The notes under the pieces were generated by a model, which was given only the letters and a program-made list of their open reading frames with translations, had not been told where the DNA came from and did not search any database. Made by a program: the position numbers and the translations under genes. From Hermatobates lingyangjiaoensis (Eukaryota > Arthropoda > Insecta > Hemiptera > Hermatobatidae), in assembly GCA_026182355.1 (NCBI GenBank), contig JAPFBL010000003.1:1116001-1180000 (forward strand): 64,000 nt of DNA, given 5' to 3'. Shown here piece by piece: positions 59,901-61,964 of the stretch. Positions within the stretch are counted from its first letter, which is position 1. The number at the start of each line of letters is the position of its first letter.

Positions 59901-61964
59901 CAAATAGTTTATATTTTTGCACCAGTTTGGAAGCATCAATGATTATTGTACGAGCCAATAAAGGATAAGTGTCATGTTCGATCTGTATTCAGATGTGGGA
60001 TTTGCTTACCCTGCTTTCATGAAAATGTATACACATCAAAATAAGTATTTTACATTTTTATAATAATTAGGATAACAACATTATCACTTGAAATTATTAA
60101 TGTTCAAATATAACAATGCCATTCCTGTCATTTGGAATAAAATGTTATGTAATATTTAAAGAAGTAAATGTTATAATAATGTATAATATTTAAAATTAAT
60201 ATATATTAGTTTTTCGATATCTTTTCTAGATTCTTTATTCTTAGCCAGAAACTTAGATCATTATATTACAACTAAAGTAATAAATTCACCATATTCCATT
60301 TCATTTTGTCTAGATGATTAAAAACGATTCATACGAAGAAATATCTTAGTCTATTATTTATTTACTTGGCATTTTTTTTTCAGACATCTCTGAAATGATA
60401 ATCAGAACTAACTGACGTATGTATAATTGTTATGTAACTCCAATCAGAACTAATAGACATATGTATTATTGCTATGTAACTCTTCCATATCCAATTGATA
60501 ACGATCAGGACACATGGTTCATTTATCCTTTTCATTTCATTAGGTGAATGTTACTAATATTACTTGTTCGTTATCGTTATTTTTCTGTTTTATTATTGGG
60601 AAAATGAACTGCTAGATTCATAGAATCCACTATTTGAGTAATAAAAAGAAGAAGCACGTGACACTCTTAGTTCACAACTATAGTAAATACACTGAAAAGA
60701 GGTTTTTATATTTTCACCATTGTGATTTAGGAGTGAGACAGTTGACTTATTTGTTGTTTCAAAGCTACTTTAATAGTTGATGATTGATATTGCCATGTTG
60801 TTTCTACAGCGGAGGTTTTAAATTTGGAACTGTATGCATTAAATCATTTCTGAGAGACGATATGAAGAAGAGACTCCTTCTTCCATAAACCAATTCTGTA
60901 ATGCCAACCCAAATATCATGCCAACGCTTTAAGTATTAACAGTAAACGACTTGCCACTAGATTACACTCTTAAGTGTTATACCATACGAATATGTATTAT
61001 GGGGAAACTCAATTGCTTAAGAATTGATTTATTTGTGTATAGAATTAGTGTATGGAAGAAGGAGTCTCTTGTTCATACCGTCTCTCAGAAATGATGTAAT
61101 GCATGCAGTCCCAAATTTAAAACCTTCGCTGTAGAAACAACATGGCAATGTCAGTCATCAATATTAAAGTAGCTTTGAAACATCAAATAAGGTCACCTGT
61201 TTCACTCCTAAATCACTAATGGTGAAAATATAAAAAACTCTTTTCAGTGTACTTACTTTAGTTGTGATCTAAGGGTGTCACGTGCTTCTTGAATGAATGA
61301 ATGAATGAAAATTCTTTATTGGGGATTACTCCCAATTTACAGATTTCAGGGGTAGCCGTACGGGGGACACTAAGTGTCGCCCACCGGGCTTTTTCCCCTA
61401 TTGTACAATCTATCTTACAAACTAATAACTTAATCCTAAGTCTTATGCTTATTAATAATAATAATAATAATAGTAATAATAATTATATGTGATTCTTCTT
61501 CTTATCATTTCAATTAAACAAATGTTGTAAAATATACTCACAAATCGGAAGCCTCAATGTTTGCGTGTTCAGTTTTTAAACAGGGCGATGTATTCAGAGG
61601 AGCGAACAGTCTTTATGGGTGAAGGAGGTGGAGGCAGAGGGAAACGTGTGTGTTTATAGGTTAAATTGAGTCGAACTGCTATACTGTTAGCAGCTACTAA
61701 GAAAAGTGGCAGATGAGTAAAAATTAAGCAATGGTTGTACTGAGGGGTTCATAAAAATATCATAACATTTTTGTCCAAGCGATAACAGTTATTATCTAAG
61801 TCTAAGTAACCTTTCATTGTTAGCAATGTCGATTGGACTGCCGTTCCTTCTCCAGGCCACTGCGGGGTCGGGTGTGCCTCTAGGTGGGGCACACTCCAAC
61901 AACGCAGTCTCCCCCGCTGCCACTCTTGTGTCCACTGGCACTGAGCGGAATTCTTCTCTCATCA
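776..61964 (-). CDS. robo1: Roundabout (Robo) receptor, Robo1-like; 19 exons, partial at both ends
   Basis: Robo proteins are single-pass cell-surface receptors for Slit that steer axons and migrating cells, with repulsive signalling through the cytoplasmic tail. The nineteen exons listed below total 3,156 nt and join without a frame break, giving about 1,051 residues. Order of domains: Ig2 (about 1-94), Ig3 (95-184), Ig4 (185-278), Ig5 (279-372), FN3-1 (378-470), FN3-2 (495-597), FN3-3 (600-700), transmembrane helix (718-741), cytoplasmic tail (742-1051 and beyond). Each Ig domain keeps its two Cys and the core Trp. The tail has PYATT at 810-814 (CC1-like) and LPPPP at 883-887 (CC2-like). 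A full Robo has five Ig and three FN3 domains, so Ig1, the signal peptide and the C-terminus lie outside the window. Presence of CC2 favours Robo1 over the Robo2/3 class, which lacks it in flies. Family identity is very secure; subclass is inference. Confidence 0.96.
874..1324 (-). other. robo intron between exons 18 and 19
   Basis: AT-rich sequence with no recognisable element. Confidence 0.7.
1325..1533 (-). CDS. robo1: robo exon 18 of window: Ser/Cys/Gly-rich and Pro-rich tail segment
   Basis: Acceptor CTTTTTGAG, donor AATAG/GTACCT. The phase-0 reading gives MSGTDCSRGSSSCSSHC, a Cys/Gly stretch, then HQAQLTPPPSSNHDPEE. The short proline run could correspond to the CC3 region, but this is not certain. 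An overlapping minus-strand frame is also open here; the chosen frame is the one that fits exons 17 and 19. Leaves phase 2. Confidence 0.82.
2183..2365 (+). mobile_element. tRNA-derived SINE-like copy
   Basis: A pol III-type A box (TTAGCTCAGTACC) is followed 40 bp later by a B box (GGGTTCAATACCC). The tail has GATCCTGTGCGATGTCAGG, shared with copies at 17028-17185 and 21389-21560. It is a retroposon head rather than a tRNA gene, because no cloverleaf closes. Confidence 0.6.
2426..2597 (+). repeat. Tandem duplication, two 85-bp copies
   Basis: The unit starting CAAAGGGCCAATGTTCG is present at 2426-2510 and again from 2511. The copies differ at one position (GCAACCG versus GCAATCG), so the duplication is recent. 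Confidence 0.9.
2788..2928 (-). CDS. robo1: robo exon 17 of window: cysteine-rich tail segment
   Basis: Acceptor TTGTTTCAG, donor CTCG/GTAATC; phase 0 at both ends, 141 nt. Contains SCGSPTLQARRGCSHSSRD and a CCC run, seven Cys in 47 residues. No known domain. Placement rests on matching phase and on the open frame without stops. Confidence 0.84.
3103..3498 (+). mobile_element. Non-autonomous hAT element (MITE), 396 bp
   Basis: Terminal inverted repeats read CAGGGGTGGGGAACC on the left and, reverse-complemented, CAGGCGTGGGGGACC on the right. They are flanked by a perfect 8-bp duplication CCCTAGTC (3095-3102 and 3499-3506). The 8-bp site and the CAGGG..TGGGG ends are typical of hAT elements. 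There is no transposase frame inside. Confidence 0.88.
3981..4206 (+). mobile_element. pogo/Tigger-like MITE, right end clipped
   Basis: Left end CAGTGGTGCCTTCG follows TA. The right part, reverse-complemented, reads TGGTACCTCGGTGTTCGAC, matching the CAGTGGTACCTCGG end style of Tigger-type elements. The terminal CAG at the right end is missing and a C-run begins soon after. The interior has the repeated 'cgaac' words usual in this group. Confidence 0.6.
4337..4476 (-). CDS. robo1: robo exon 16 of window: CC2-like Ena/VASP-binding motif
   Basis: Acceptor TTCTTTTAG, donor GCCAG/GTATGC. TWGELLPPPPDHPPPHRPLP carries LPPPP, the CC2-type ligand for the EVH1 domain of Enabled. This motif is present in Robo1-type receptors and absent from fly Robo2/3, so it is the main reason for the Robo1 call. 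Leaves phase 0. Confidence 0.93.
4477..5055 (-). other. robo intron between exons 15 and 16
   Basis: AT-rich sequence with T-runs; no element recognised. Confidence 0.7.
5056..5140 (-). CDS. robo1: robo exon 15 of window: tail linker
   Basis: Acceptor TTGTTTCAG, donor ATAG/GTAAGG. An 85-nt exon encoding MSDSRLNQSSDPKEHSG and then VTNQDFRPLFI. It has no recognisable domain; it is supported by splice signals at both ends and by phase continuity (0 in, 1 out) between two exons with Robo motifs. It could be alternatively included. Confidence 0.85.
5141..6185 (-). other. robo intron between exons 14 and 15
   Basis: Contains the retroelement end at 5515-5690; otherwise AT-rich with nothing recognised. 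Confidence 0.65.
5515..5690 (-). mobile_element. Penelope-type terminal repeat fragment (GAAACGTTGGC family)
   Basis: The minus strand reads CTGAAAAAGG, then a loop, then GACCGAAACGTTGGCAATG. GAAACGTT is a hammerhead-style GAAA plus minimal stem III. The core has A where CTGANGA has its last G, so catalysis is doubtful. The same family occurs at 23931-24077, 30285-30365 and 51760-51800. Confidence 0.5.
6186..6403 (-). CDS. robo1: robo exon 14 of window: proximal cytoplasmic tail with PYATT (CC1-like)
   Basis: Acceptor TTGTTTAG, donor CTTC/GTAAGT. Starts VPVVNGNDLSLLSS, then KESLWIETGW, a juxtamembrane block conserved in insect Robo. RSDQPQPYATTTLQ contains PYATT, the CC1-type tyrosine motif. 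In flies the CC1 tyrosine is an Abl substrate. Enters with two bases completing a Val codon, leaves phase 0. Confidence 0.94.
6980..7060 (+). ncRNA. Hammerhead-ribozyme-like motif, family B
   Basis: CTGACGA core at 6999-7005, stem II ACCG..CGGT, GAAA at 7024-7027, then the arm CTTAGTCTGG. The order core, stem II, GAAA, short stem III is that of a type I hammerhead. It is on the opposite strand to robo. The flanking GTGGTTTGATCATTGA is shared with 20930-21102 and 45170-45335, showing a common retroelement end. Confidence 0.6.
7985..8540 (+). mobile_element. GC-rich block, probably from a non-LTR retrotransposon
   Basis: CACCTTGTCGTGGTGGGGGG is a phrase I associate with 5' regions of insect non-LTR elements. 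The block ends in a T/C-rich stretch. No reverse transcriptase frame is present. The assignment rests on memory of the phrase and on composition only. Confidence 0.35.
10656..10830 (+). mobile_element. tRNA-derived SINE-like fragment, degenerate
   Basis: GGTGTAGTGGTCAAATTG resembles a pol III A box. The expected B box is decayed to GAGATCACACTC. Followed by a Pol III SINE-like body with no clear tail. Confidence 0.4.
10969..11116 (-). CDS. robo1: robo exon 13 of window: transmembrane helix
   Basis: Acceptor CTCTTTCAG, donor AATG/GTACCT; only 84 bp downstream of exon 12. A Pro/Gln-rich extracellular stem is followed by a hydrophobic helix from WLTVGLTLGTAF to ACGITLYC, then the basic stop-transfer CRRKHVTKQLGHLN. 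The HVTKQLGHLN segment is strongly conserved in insect Robo just inside the membrane. Confidence 0.94.
11201..11407 (-). CDS. robo1: robo exon 12 of window: FN3-3, second half
   Basis: Acceptor GCGTTGTAG, donor GACAA/GTAGTA; phase 0 at both ends. LRGLSPFGAYAVRVGALTRA then GVGPFTAPTPV gives the F and G strands of FN3-3, followed by the juxtamembrane stretch. The exon is clearly more GC-rich than its flanks. Confidence 0.92.
11408..13215 (-). other. robo intron between exons 11 and 12
   Basis: AT-rich sequence. A run of about 12 G lies near 12638-12650. No element with clear ends was recognised. Confidence 0.65.
13216..13331 (-). CDS. robo1: robo exon 11 of window: FN3-3, first half
   Basis: Acceptor GTTTTCAG, donor TACAAG/GTATAT. 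Contains VPSAPPGDVQAELINATTAL followed by VRWSPPPPSHYNGLLVGYK. SAPP and the W.PPP..NG..GYK pattern mark the FN3-3 A-C strands. Leaves phase 0. Confidence 0.94.
13651..13766 (-). ncRNA. Hammerhead-ribozyme-like unit with a 45-bp stem I, family A
   Basis: Core CTGATGA (complement of 13713-13719), stem II CGAC/GTCG, then AAATATC before the 3' arm. The flanks 13651-13693 and 13722-13766 are inverted repeats of about 45 bp, making a very long stem I. Stem II starts with C:G directly after the core, which differs by one base from the textbook G:C then GAAA layout. It lies in the sense orientation within the robo pre-mRNA. Confidence 0.68.
13830..13935 (-). ncRNA. Hammerhead-ribozyme-like unit, family A
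   Basis: Core CTGATGA (complement of 13903-13909), stem II CGAA/TTCG with loop CAACAG, then AAATATTG. A near-identical unit lies at 59289-59420, including the flanking 'actttaaatt.cacagagcacgac' word. Sense to robo. Confidence 0.62.
13978..14124 (-). ncRNA. Hammerhead-like unit bracketed by 15-bp inverted repeats
   Basis: GTAAACTATAGACAC at 13978-13992 is complementary to 14110-14124. Between them the minus strand reads CTGATGACGGTTCAACTGAAAA, with a short GTT/AAC stem II. The core is intact but stem III is unclear. Confidence 0.45.
14200..14285 (-). ncRNA. Hammerhead-ribozyme-like unit, family A, mutated core
   Basis: Minus strand TTGATGACGAGGCCATCG followed by AAATATAGTAGTGAG. The first core base is T instead of C, so it is probably inactive. 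Stem II is CGA/TCG. The same version with an intact core occurs at 51965-52010. Confidence 0.5.
15327..15552 (-). CDS. robo1: robo exon 10 of window: FN3-2
   Basis: Acceptor GTTTTGCAG, donor GATG/GTAATG. Contains EDFVEGVYLRYRDM and GLNKFTKYEIFLVPFFKSIQ, the FN3-2 C and F strands. The LVPFF..GQPSN run is shared by Robo FN3-2 domains. Enters phase 0, leaves phase 1. Confidence 0.94.
17028..17185 (+). mobile_element. tRNA-derived SINE-like copy
   Basis: A degenerate A box (AGTGCAAGGGGTAAACTG) and B box (GAGGTTCTAATG) are followed by a tail with GATCCGAACCTGCATG and TTGTCAGGTACTCAC, shared with the copy at 2183-2365. Confidence 0.5.
17850..17960 (-). repeat. Dispersed repeat copy ('agtatagtgatcgtgaaaaa' family)
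   Basis: Minus strand: AAGTATAGTGATCGTGAAAA, later TTTTGGACAG, then AAAGTCGTTTTATGAAG. Related copies are at 27140-27255 (-), 32468-32545 (+), 34795-34910 (+) and 36978-37030 (-). An AC/GT microsatellite lies directly beside it, as at 27119-27142 and 34915-34970. Confidence 0.55.
19211..19438 (-). CDS. robo1: robo exon 9 of window: end of FN3-1 and start of FN3-2
   Basis: Acceptor GTATTTCAG, donor GGCAG/GTCTGT; phase 0 at both ends. VRDLQPDTSYRFMVRWES is the FN3-1 F-strand with its conserved Tyr. An Arg-rich linker follows, and then STAVKLSWQ opens FN3-2. Confidence 0.94.
20930..21102. ncRNA. Head-to-head palindrome of two family B hammerhead-like units
   Basis: The two arms start GATCAAACCACAATAAG and end with its complement. 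Each arm contains CTGACGA, stem II ACCG..CGGT (or ACGT), GAAAGATCTTAGTC. Core positions: complement of 20994-21000 and plus strand 21031-21037. AGATCT after GAAA forms a palindromic minimal stem III. The centre is the short AAAACCCAACAGTTGAGTTT spacer. TA tracts lie on both sides. Confidence 0.7.
21160..21300 (-). ncRNA. Hammerhead-ribozyme-like unit, family C
   Basis: Minus strand CTC, then CTGAAGA (complement of 21237-21243), stem II CGGC/GCCG with loop AAGAC, then AAATTATC, then GAG. CTC and GAG close stem I next to the core. Decayed relatives are at 45425-45540 and 31220-31310. Confidence 0.62.
21389..21560 (+). mobile_element. tRNA-derived SINE-like copy
   Basis: A box AGCACAGTGGGTAACG and B box GGTGTTCAATACC about 35 bp apart, then a tail containing GTACGATGTCAGGTATTC shared with 2183-2365 and 17028-17185. 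Confidence 0.62.
21660..21964 (-). CDS. robo1: robo exon 8 of window: end of Ig5 and start of FN3-1
   Basis: Acceptor GTGTTTCAG, donor TATACA/GTAATT (weak). Begins DVKAEDAGSYKCVATGTAGE, completing Ig5, then a linker, then FN3-1: PRLVSATPTTITIAWDPPP and GYTIEYFSPDLHSSW. The EYFSPDL and WDPPP segments are diagnostic of Robo FN3-1. It is separated from exon 7 by a 27.6-kb intron. Confidence 0.95.
23165..23215 (-). ncRNA. Hammerhead-like motif, family F, altered core
   Basis: Minus strand CCGATGATGGTCTACGAG followed by ACCGAAACATGTTG: GATGA, a perfect GGTC/GACC stem II and GAAA. The U of CUGA is replaced by C, so activity is doubtful. Confidence 0.45.
23540..23840 (-). repeat. Two direct copies of a CTGATGACA retroelement end
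   Basis: Near 23545-23600 and 23795-23840 the minus strand carries ACTTCGTTTG..ATCT, CTGATGACA, then a GAA-rich arm. The cores are complements of 23575-23581 and 23817-23823. No good stem II can be drawn. Probably another Penelope-type terminal family. Confidence 0.4.
23931..24077. repeat. Palindrome, 58-bp arms, GAAACGTTGGC retroelement ends
   Basis: GGTGTGTTCTCTAATCGGGG at 23931 pairs with its complement ending at 24077. The arms differ at only a few sites. The 30-bp centre contains ACCGAAACGTTGGCAATGAG. TA tracts are adjacent on the left and follow on the right, and the same end sequence recurs at 30330-30366. Confidence 0.85.
25234..25341 (+). repeat. Compound microsatellite (AC)n(AT)n
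   Basis: About 30 AC units from 25261 are followed directly by (AT) to 25340. A CCCA-rich run precedes it. Confidence 0.95.
25350..25412 (+). ncRNA. Decayed family A hammerhead-like motif
   Basis: CTTCCTGATGACGACCGAAG with core at 25388-25394, preceded by CAACGCCAGTACTTCGTACT that matches the flank of the 45674-45720 unit. The GAAA side is scrambled. It begins at the end of a TA tract. Confidence 0.45.
26616..27108 (+). mobile_element. Non-autonomous hAT element (MITE), 493 bp
   Basis: Ends CAGTGTTTCCCAAACTTT and its complement AAAGT..GGGAAACACTG, with an 8-bp duplication CACTACAC at 26608-26615 and 27109-27116. Just inside each end are CCGCCCCC/GGGGGGC runs. The interior is AT-rich with no transposase frame. 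A CACACA tract follows the right duplication. Confidence 0.9.
27119..27255 (-). repeat. AC tract plus dispersed-repeat copy
   Basis: (AC)n at 27119-27142 is followed by a copy of the repeat described at 17850-17960 (TTTTTGGGACATTAAAAATA, CTCGAGTTCAATTTTTTTCA). Confidence 0.5.
30018..30062 (+). repeat. (CA)n microsatellite
   Basis: Imperfect CACACA run of about 45 bp that ends at the start of the retroelement palindrome. Confidence 0.9.
30085..30284. repeat. Near-perfect palindrome, about 95-bp arms
   Basis: The left arm ends AAAACCTTCG at 30180, six bases (TCTGGT) separate the arms, and the right arm starts CGAAGGTTTT at 30187. The outer ends are AAACCTTTTTCATAAG and its partner. Sequence beyond the right arm continues as the GAAAC..GGCAACGAGAG family to ACACACC at 30366. 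A single copy of one arm lies at 51768-51870. Confidence 0.88.
30389..31194 (-). mobile_element. hAT transposon remnant, 806 bp, with TIRs and 8-bp duplication
   Basis: Left end CAGTGGCGACTCCTGA and reverse-complemented right end CAGTGGCGATTTCTCA are imperfect inverted repeats. ATATATAT flanks both sides (30381-30388, 31195-31202), so it inserted into a TA tract. GCATGC motifs lie just inside both ends. It retains only the 3' part of a transposase frame (30578-31000). Confidence 0.88.
30578..31000 (-). pseudogene. hAT transposase C-terminal (dimerisation) fragment
   Basis: A 140-residue open frame with PITTASVERSFSALKRIKSY and then SEERLSNLSLISIERHLL. This is the hATC dimerisation region (the ERxFS..LKxIK..LR block) found in hAT transposases and ZMYM1-like host proteins. 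The N-terminal zinc finger and catalytic DDE parts are missing, so the element cannot move on its own product. The open frame and clean ends suggest fairly recent loss. Confidence 0.85.
31205..31310 (-). mobile_element. Decayed family C retroelement end
   Basis: GAGTTCAAAATCGAAGAAGA followed by AAATACACTTACA and CAAATTTTTGGG is the reverse of the sequence at 45470-45525, which holds a CTGAAGA core. The core itself is lost here. It starts at the same TA tract in which the hAT element sits. Confidence 0.5.
32468..32545 (+). repeat. Dispersed-repeat copy, degenerate
   Basis: GATAGCGATCATGAAAAGTT, CTCCAAATATTGACAGATTT: a worn copy of the family described at 17850-17960. Confidence 0.4.
34795..35052 (+). 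repeat. Dispersed-repeat copy with GT-rich tract and second module
   Basis: AAAGTATAGTGATCGTGAAA to GTCGTTTTATGAAG, then a GTATG/GGGTG-rich tract (34905-34970), then ACTTATAGTAAAGTTGAGTG and CCACTCCAGAT at 35018-35052. The second module recurs at 41476-41513, so the repeat unit is at least 250 bp long. Confidence 0.55.
36978..37035 (-). repeat. Dispersed-repeat copy, fragment
   Basis: Minus strand TAAAGTATAGCAATTATGAA followed by TAGACGGACTTAT: a short decayed member of the 17850-17960 family. Confidence 0.35.
39018..39457 (+). repeat. Minisatellite, four 110-bp units
   Basis: Units start AAGAATGGCTTCAGTACAC at 39018, 39128, 39238 and 39348. Units 1 and 4 share CCTTGTAAG and TATAGTCAA; units 2 and 3 share CCTCGTAAG and TATAGTAAA. 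No other differences were seen, so amplification is recent. Confidence 0.95.
40084..40312 (-). CDS. Unrecognised open frame, possible exon or gene fragment
   Basis: Reads SDSMDIIIRRIHDPHVRYL, then LNVTKRPVIHHEVVNMY and ELYHTRPDKVITV. The amino-acid mix looks like real protein (few low-complexity runs) and is unlike the surrounding AT-rich frames. An AG (CTAGCAG) lies just upstream and AAG/GTTATT could be a donor. I do not recognise the family. It could be an exon of a gene nested in the robo intron, a processed fragment or part of a mobile element. Confidence 0.25.
41476..41513 (+). repeat. Second module of dispersed repeat
   Basis: ACTTATAGTAAAATCGAGTG followed by TAAACCACTCCAGAT matches 35018-35052. 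Confidence 0.5.
42151..42235 (+). repeat. (GA)n microsatellite
   Basis: About 85 bp of GA with a few interruptions on the left side; purine-only on the plus strand. Confidence 0.95.
42490..42700. other. GC-rich block, unidentified
   Basis: Contains GGCTTGGAGTGCCGGTAGTG, a T8 run, CGATTTATAAATCG (a perfect 14-bp palindrome) and CCCCGAGGCGCGGGGAGG. It stands out in an AT-rich intron. No open frame or element ends were recognised. Confidence 0.4.
45170..45377. ncRNA. Diverged family B inverted pair
   Basis: Same layout as 20930-21102 but more decayed: complement CTGACGAAAACCGCTCG at about 45208-45222 and plus-strand ACGAAGACCGCTTATTACGG then TTGAAAGATCTTAGTC up to about 45295. The left copy lacks GAAAGATCTTAG. 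A TA tract follows at 45361-45377. Confidence 0.55.
45425..45541 (+). ncRNA. Decayed family C hammerhead-like motif
   Basis: TCTCCTGAAGACGGATTACC with intact CTGAAGA at 45441-45447. The stem II partner and GAAA side are lost (CAAAAATTTGAG). A TA tract begins at 45524. Confidence 0.4.
45571..45630 (+). repeat. (TA)n microsatellite
   Basis: Sixty bases of TA with two interruptions, between two retroelement ends. Confidence 0.95.
45631..45725 (-). ncRNA. Hammerhead-ribozyme-like unit, family A, downstream of a Penelope-type frame
   Basis: Minus strand CCGATGACGACGGATGTCG then AAATATCGAAGTGAG: stem II CGAC/GTCG, closing arm matching the 5' side GCACTTCTTC. The core has C for U. It lies about 250 bp downstream of, and on the same strand as, the GIY-YIG frame at 45966-46273, which is the position expected for the ribozyme of a Penelope-like element. 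Confidence 0.6.
45838..45963 (-). repeat. (ATT)n-rich tract
   Basis: On the plus strand a run of AATAATAAT and AAAATA words. It starts right after the stop codon of the endonuclease frame, in the place of its 3' untranslated region. Confidence 0.9.
45966..46273 (-). pseudogene. Penelope-like element GIY-YIG endonuclease, C-terminal fragment
   Basis: About 100 codons without a stop: SCTSCNCVYRLECTRCDAFY then VGLVSTKLSLRMNKHRA, DLPIAIHANSHDHPF and ARSPPGLNLYR before TAA. The Cys-rich CxxCxC and CTRC pairs before FYVG, the RMNKHR helix and the PPGLNL end are characteristic of the GIY-YIG nuclease of Penelope-like retroelements. The upstream reverse transcriptase is missing; a TA tract cuts the frame at about 46262-46325. 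It is a 5'-truncated copy. Confidence 0.87.
46262..46326 (+). repeat. (TA)n-rich tract
   Basis: TA repeats with AATATA interruptions at the truncation point of the Penelope-type fragment. Confidence 0.85.
49533..49734 (-). CDS. robo1: robo exon 7 of window: Ig5, first half
   Basis: Acceptor TGACAAAG, donor ACAAG/GTGAGC. Starts VTWTVSDTPPVLEAGPYNTS; then ELVFPCFVKSPPPATVTW gives the first Cys and core Trp, and ISDNGTLRIQ leads into the next exon. NTS in the first strand is a potential N-glycosylation site. A decayed copy of the 3' end of this exon and its donor lies at 50838-50930. Enters phase 0, leaves phase 1. Confidence 0.93.
49735..50646 (-). other. robo intron between exons 6 and 7
   Basis: AT-rich, with an A18 run near 50094-50112; no element recognised. 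Confidence 0.7.
50647..50799 (-). CDS. robo1: robo exon 6 of window: Ig4, second half
   Basis: Acceptor GTTATAG, donor TTGAG/GTTTGT; phase 0 at both ends. Contains DMMFAGYSDGRLEVSTKG and then EDAGFFICSIVSAAGSAAAR, ending AFLE. The second Ig4 Cys sits in FFIC. The AGS..ARAFLE ending matches the Ig4 C-terminal strand of insect Robo. Confidence 0.92.
50838..50935 (-). pseudogene. Decayed duplicate of the exon 7 3' end, donor site and intron start
   Basis: About 95 bp match 49453-49550: AAAATAATGTTTTGTAAT, GTGTACACCTAAT and CTTGTATTCGGAGAG. On the minus strand the last exon bases CTCCGAATACAAG are kept, but the donor GTGAGC is changed to ATGAGC, so it cannot be used. The exon side is cut off by an AC microsatellite. 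Confidence 0.85.
50941..51005 (+). repeat. (AC)n microsatellite
   Basis: About 65 bp of AC with single-base interruptions, at the break of the exon 7 duplicate. Confidence 0.95.
51760..52025. mobile_element. Composite of Penelope-type ends with an inverted hammerhead-like pair
   Basis: At 51768-51870 lies one arm of the palindrome seen at 30085-30284. Next is an inverted pair: the complement of 51877-51902 reads CTGATGACGAGGCCATCAG (GAAA lost) and the plus strand at 51971 reads CTGATGACGAGGCCATCGAA then ATACAGTAGTGAG, a complete family A motif. The 70 bp between are GC-rich (CGACTGGCCGGCTGGTCG) and resemble 45725-45790. Confidence 0.6.
52463..52587 (-). CDS. robo1: robo exon 5 of window: Ig4, first half
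   Basis: Acceptor GTTCCAG, donor CTCAG/GTGATG. The peptide is (S)PPVFKTLPSDQKAAIAD, then SASFACTAKGSPQPILFW and SKEGSQ. First Cys in FAC and core Trp in LFW. It is 125 nt and has no start codon in frame; it is identified by splice phase (1 in, 0 out) and by its fit between Ig3 and the second half of Ig4. Confidence 0.92.
52588..54686 (-). other. robo intron between exons 4 and 5
   Basis: AT-rich on the low side; a degenerate tandem repeat occupies about 53440-54240. Confidence 0.7.
53440..54240 (+). repeat. Degenerate tandem repeat (old minisatellite)
   Basis: Words such as TACCAGCAAAGACCTC, CATCATAATAGTAC, AGATCTGGCAAAAG and GGGTCTACTGGT recur about every 150-180 bp with many changes. It reads through most of the interval in at least five loose copies. 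Confidence 0.75.
54687..54828 (-). CDS. robo1: robo exon 4 of window: Ig3, second half
   Basis: Acceptor CCCTCAG, strong donor CAGT/GTAAGTA. Contains GGLRIERLTQEDEGKYQCEA, the conserved F-strand with the second Cys, then SNIVGTVHASATLTVQ at the end of the domain. Enters phase 0 and leaves phase 1. Confidence 0.94.
54829..56151 (-). other. robo intron between exons 3 and 4
   Basis: AT-rich; contains a C19 run at 55965-55983 followed by a GC-richer segment to about 56070 in which I recognise nothing. Confidence 0.65.
56152..56279 (-). CDS. robo1: robo exon 3 of window: Ig3, first half
   Basis: Acceptor is a T-run followed by CAG; donor AAAA/GTATCA. It starts KPFLLKGPSDVV, carries AEFSCVAGGDPTPKINWRR with the first Cys and the core Trp, and leaves in phase 0. 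The KPF..KGP opening is typical for the start of Robo Ig3. Confidence 0.93.
56280..57251 (-). other. robo intron between exons 2 and 3
   Basis: Contains the plus-strand Penelope-type nuclease fragment (57006-57141) and a 23-bp inverted repeat at 56922-56944 and 57004-57026; otherwise AT-rich. Confidence 0.7.
57006..57141 (+). pseudogene. Penelope-like element GIY-YIG endonuclease fragment
   Basis: The plus strand reads TSCTSCDCVYKLGCTQCDAF then YVDLPSTKLTEYL and a stop. This aligns directly with the fragment at 45966-46273 (SCTSCNCVYRLECTRCDAFY). The invariant-type Gly after FYV is Asp here, and the frame stops early. It is on the strand opposite to robo. Confidence 0.8.
57252..57382 (-). 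CDS. robo1: robo exon 2 of window: Ig2, second half
   Basis: Acceptor GTTTACAG, donor CACC/GTAACC. The first base completes an Arg codon begun in the previous exon, giving NER-YRVVDSGSL. The DAGSYSCVAHNIA segment is the F-strand DxGxYxC motif with the second Ig2 Cys, and the exon ends in ILTVH at the domain boundary. Leaves in phase 1. Confidence 0.93.
59265..59420 (-). ncRNA. Hammerhead-ribozyme-like unit, family A
   Basis: Minus strand core CTGATGA (complement of 59372-59378), stem II CGAA/TTCG, loop CAACAG, then AAATATTGAG. Nearly identical to 13830-13935 and, like it, abuts a TA tract (59268-59290). Sense to robo. Confidence 0.62.
60400..60483 (+). repeat. Tandem pair, 42-bp unit
   Basis: AATCAGAACTAACTGACGTA at 60400 recurs at 60442 with a few substitutions, ending TATGTAACTC in both. 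Confidence 0.8.
60649..61290. repeat. Fold-back (snap-back) repeat, about 250-bp arms
   Basis: The left arm 60649-60901 starts AAGAAGCACGTGACAC; the right arm about 61041-61290 ends with its complement GTGTCACGTGCTTCTT. Matching words run along both arms (CCATGTTGTTTCTACAGCG, TAAAATTTGGGACT, GACTCCTTCTTCCATA) with scattered differences. The spacer is about 140 bp. This is the structure of a fold-back or long-TIR MITE. Confidence 0.88.
61289..61480 (-). mobile_element. 3' end of a retroposon with (ATTC)n tail
   Basis: On the minus strand: GGGCGACACTTAGTGTCCCC, then GGGAGTAATCCCCAATAAAG, AATTTTC and (ATTC)4. AATAAAG followed by a short tandem tail is typical of a non-LTR element or SINE 3' end. 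It abuts the right edge of the fold-back repeat. Confidence 0.55.
61811..61964 (-). CDS. robo1: robo exon 1 of window: Ig2, first half
   Basis: Acceptor TTGGCAG, donor GAAAG/GTTACT; enters with two bases completing a codon and leaves in phase 2. The peptide contains MREEFRSVPVDTRVA, then GETALLECAPPRGTPDPAVA and WRRNG. This is the Robo Ig2 signature (arginine-rich entry, first domain Cys in LLEC, core Trp in VAW). It is the most upstream exon seen; the preceding Ig1 exon was not found up to position 64000. Confidence 0.93.

Larger units (their letters stand above)
57383..61810 (-). other. robo intron between exons 1 and 2
   Basis: Holds a purine-rich run at 57800-57845, a hammerhead-like unit (59265-59420), a 42-bp tandem pair (60400-60483), a large fold-back repeat (60649-61290) and a retroposon 3' end (61289-61480). 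A less AT-rich piece at 58320-58570 has an open minus-strand frame of 90 codons that I do not recognise. Confidence 0.65.
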
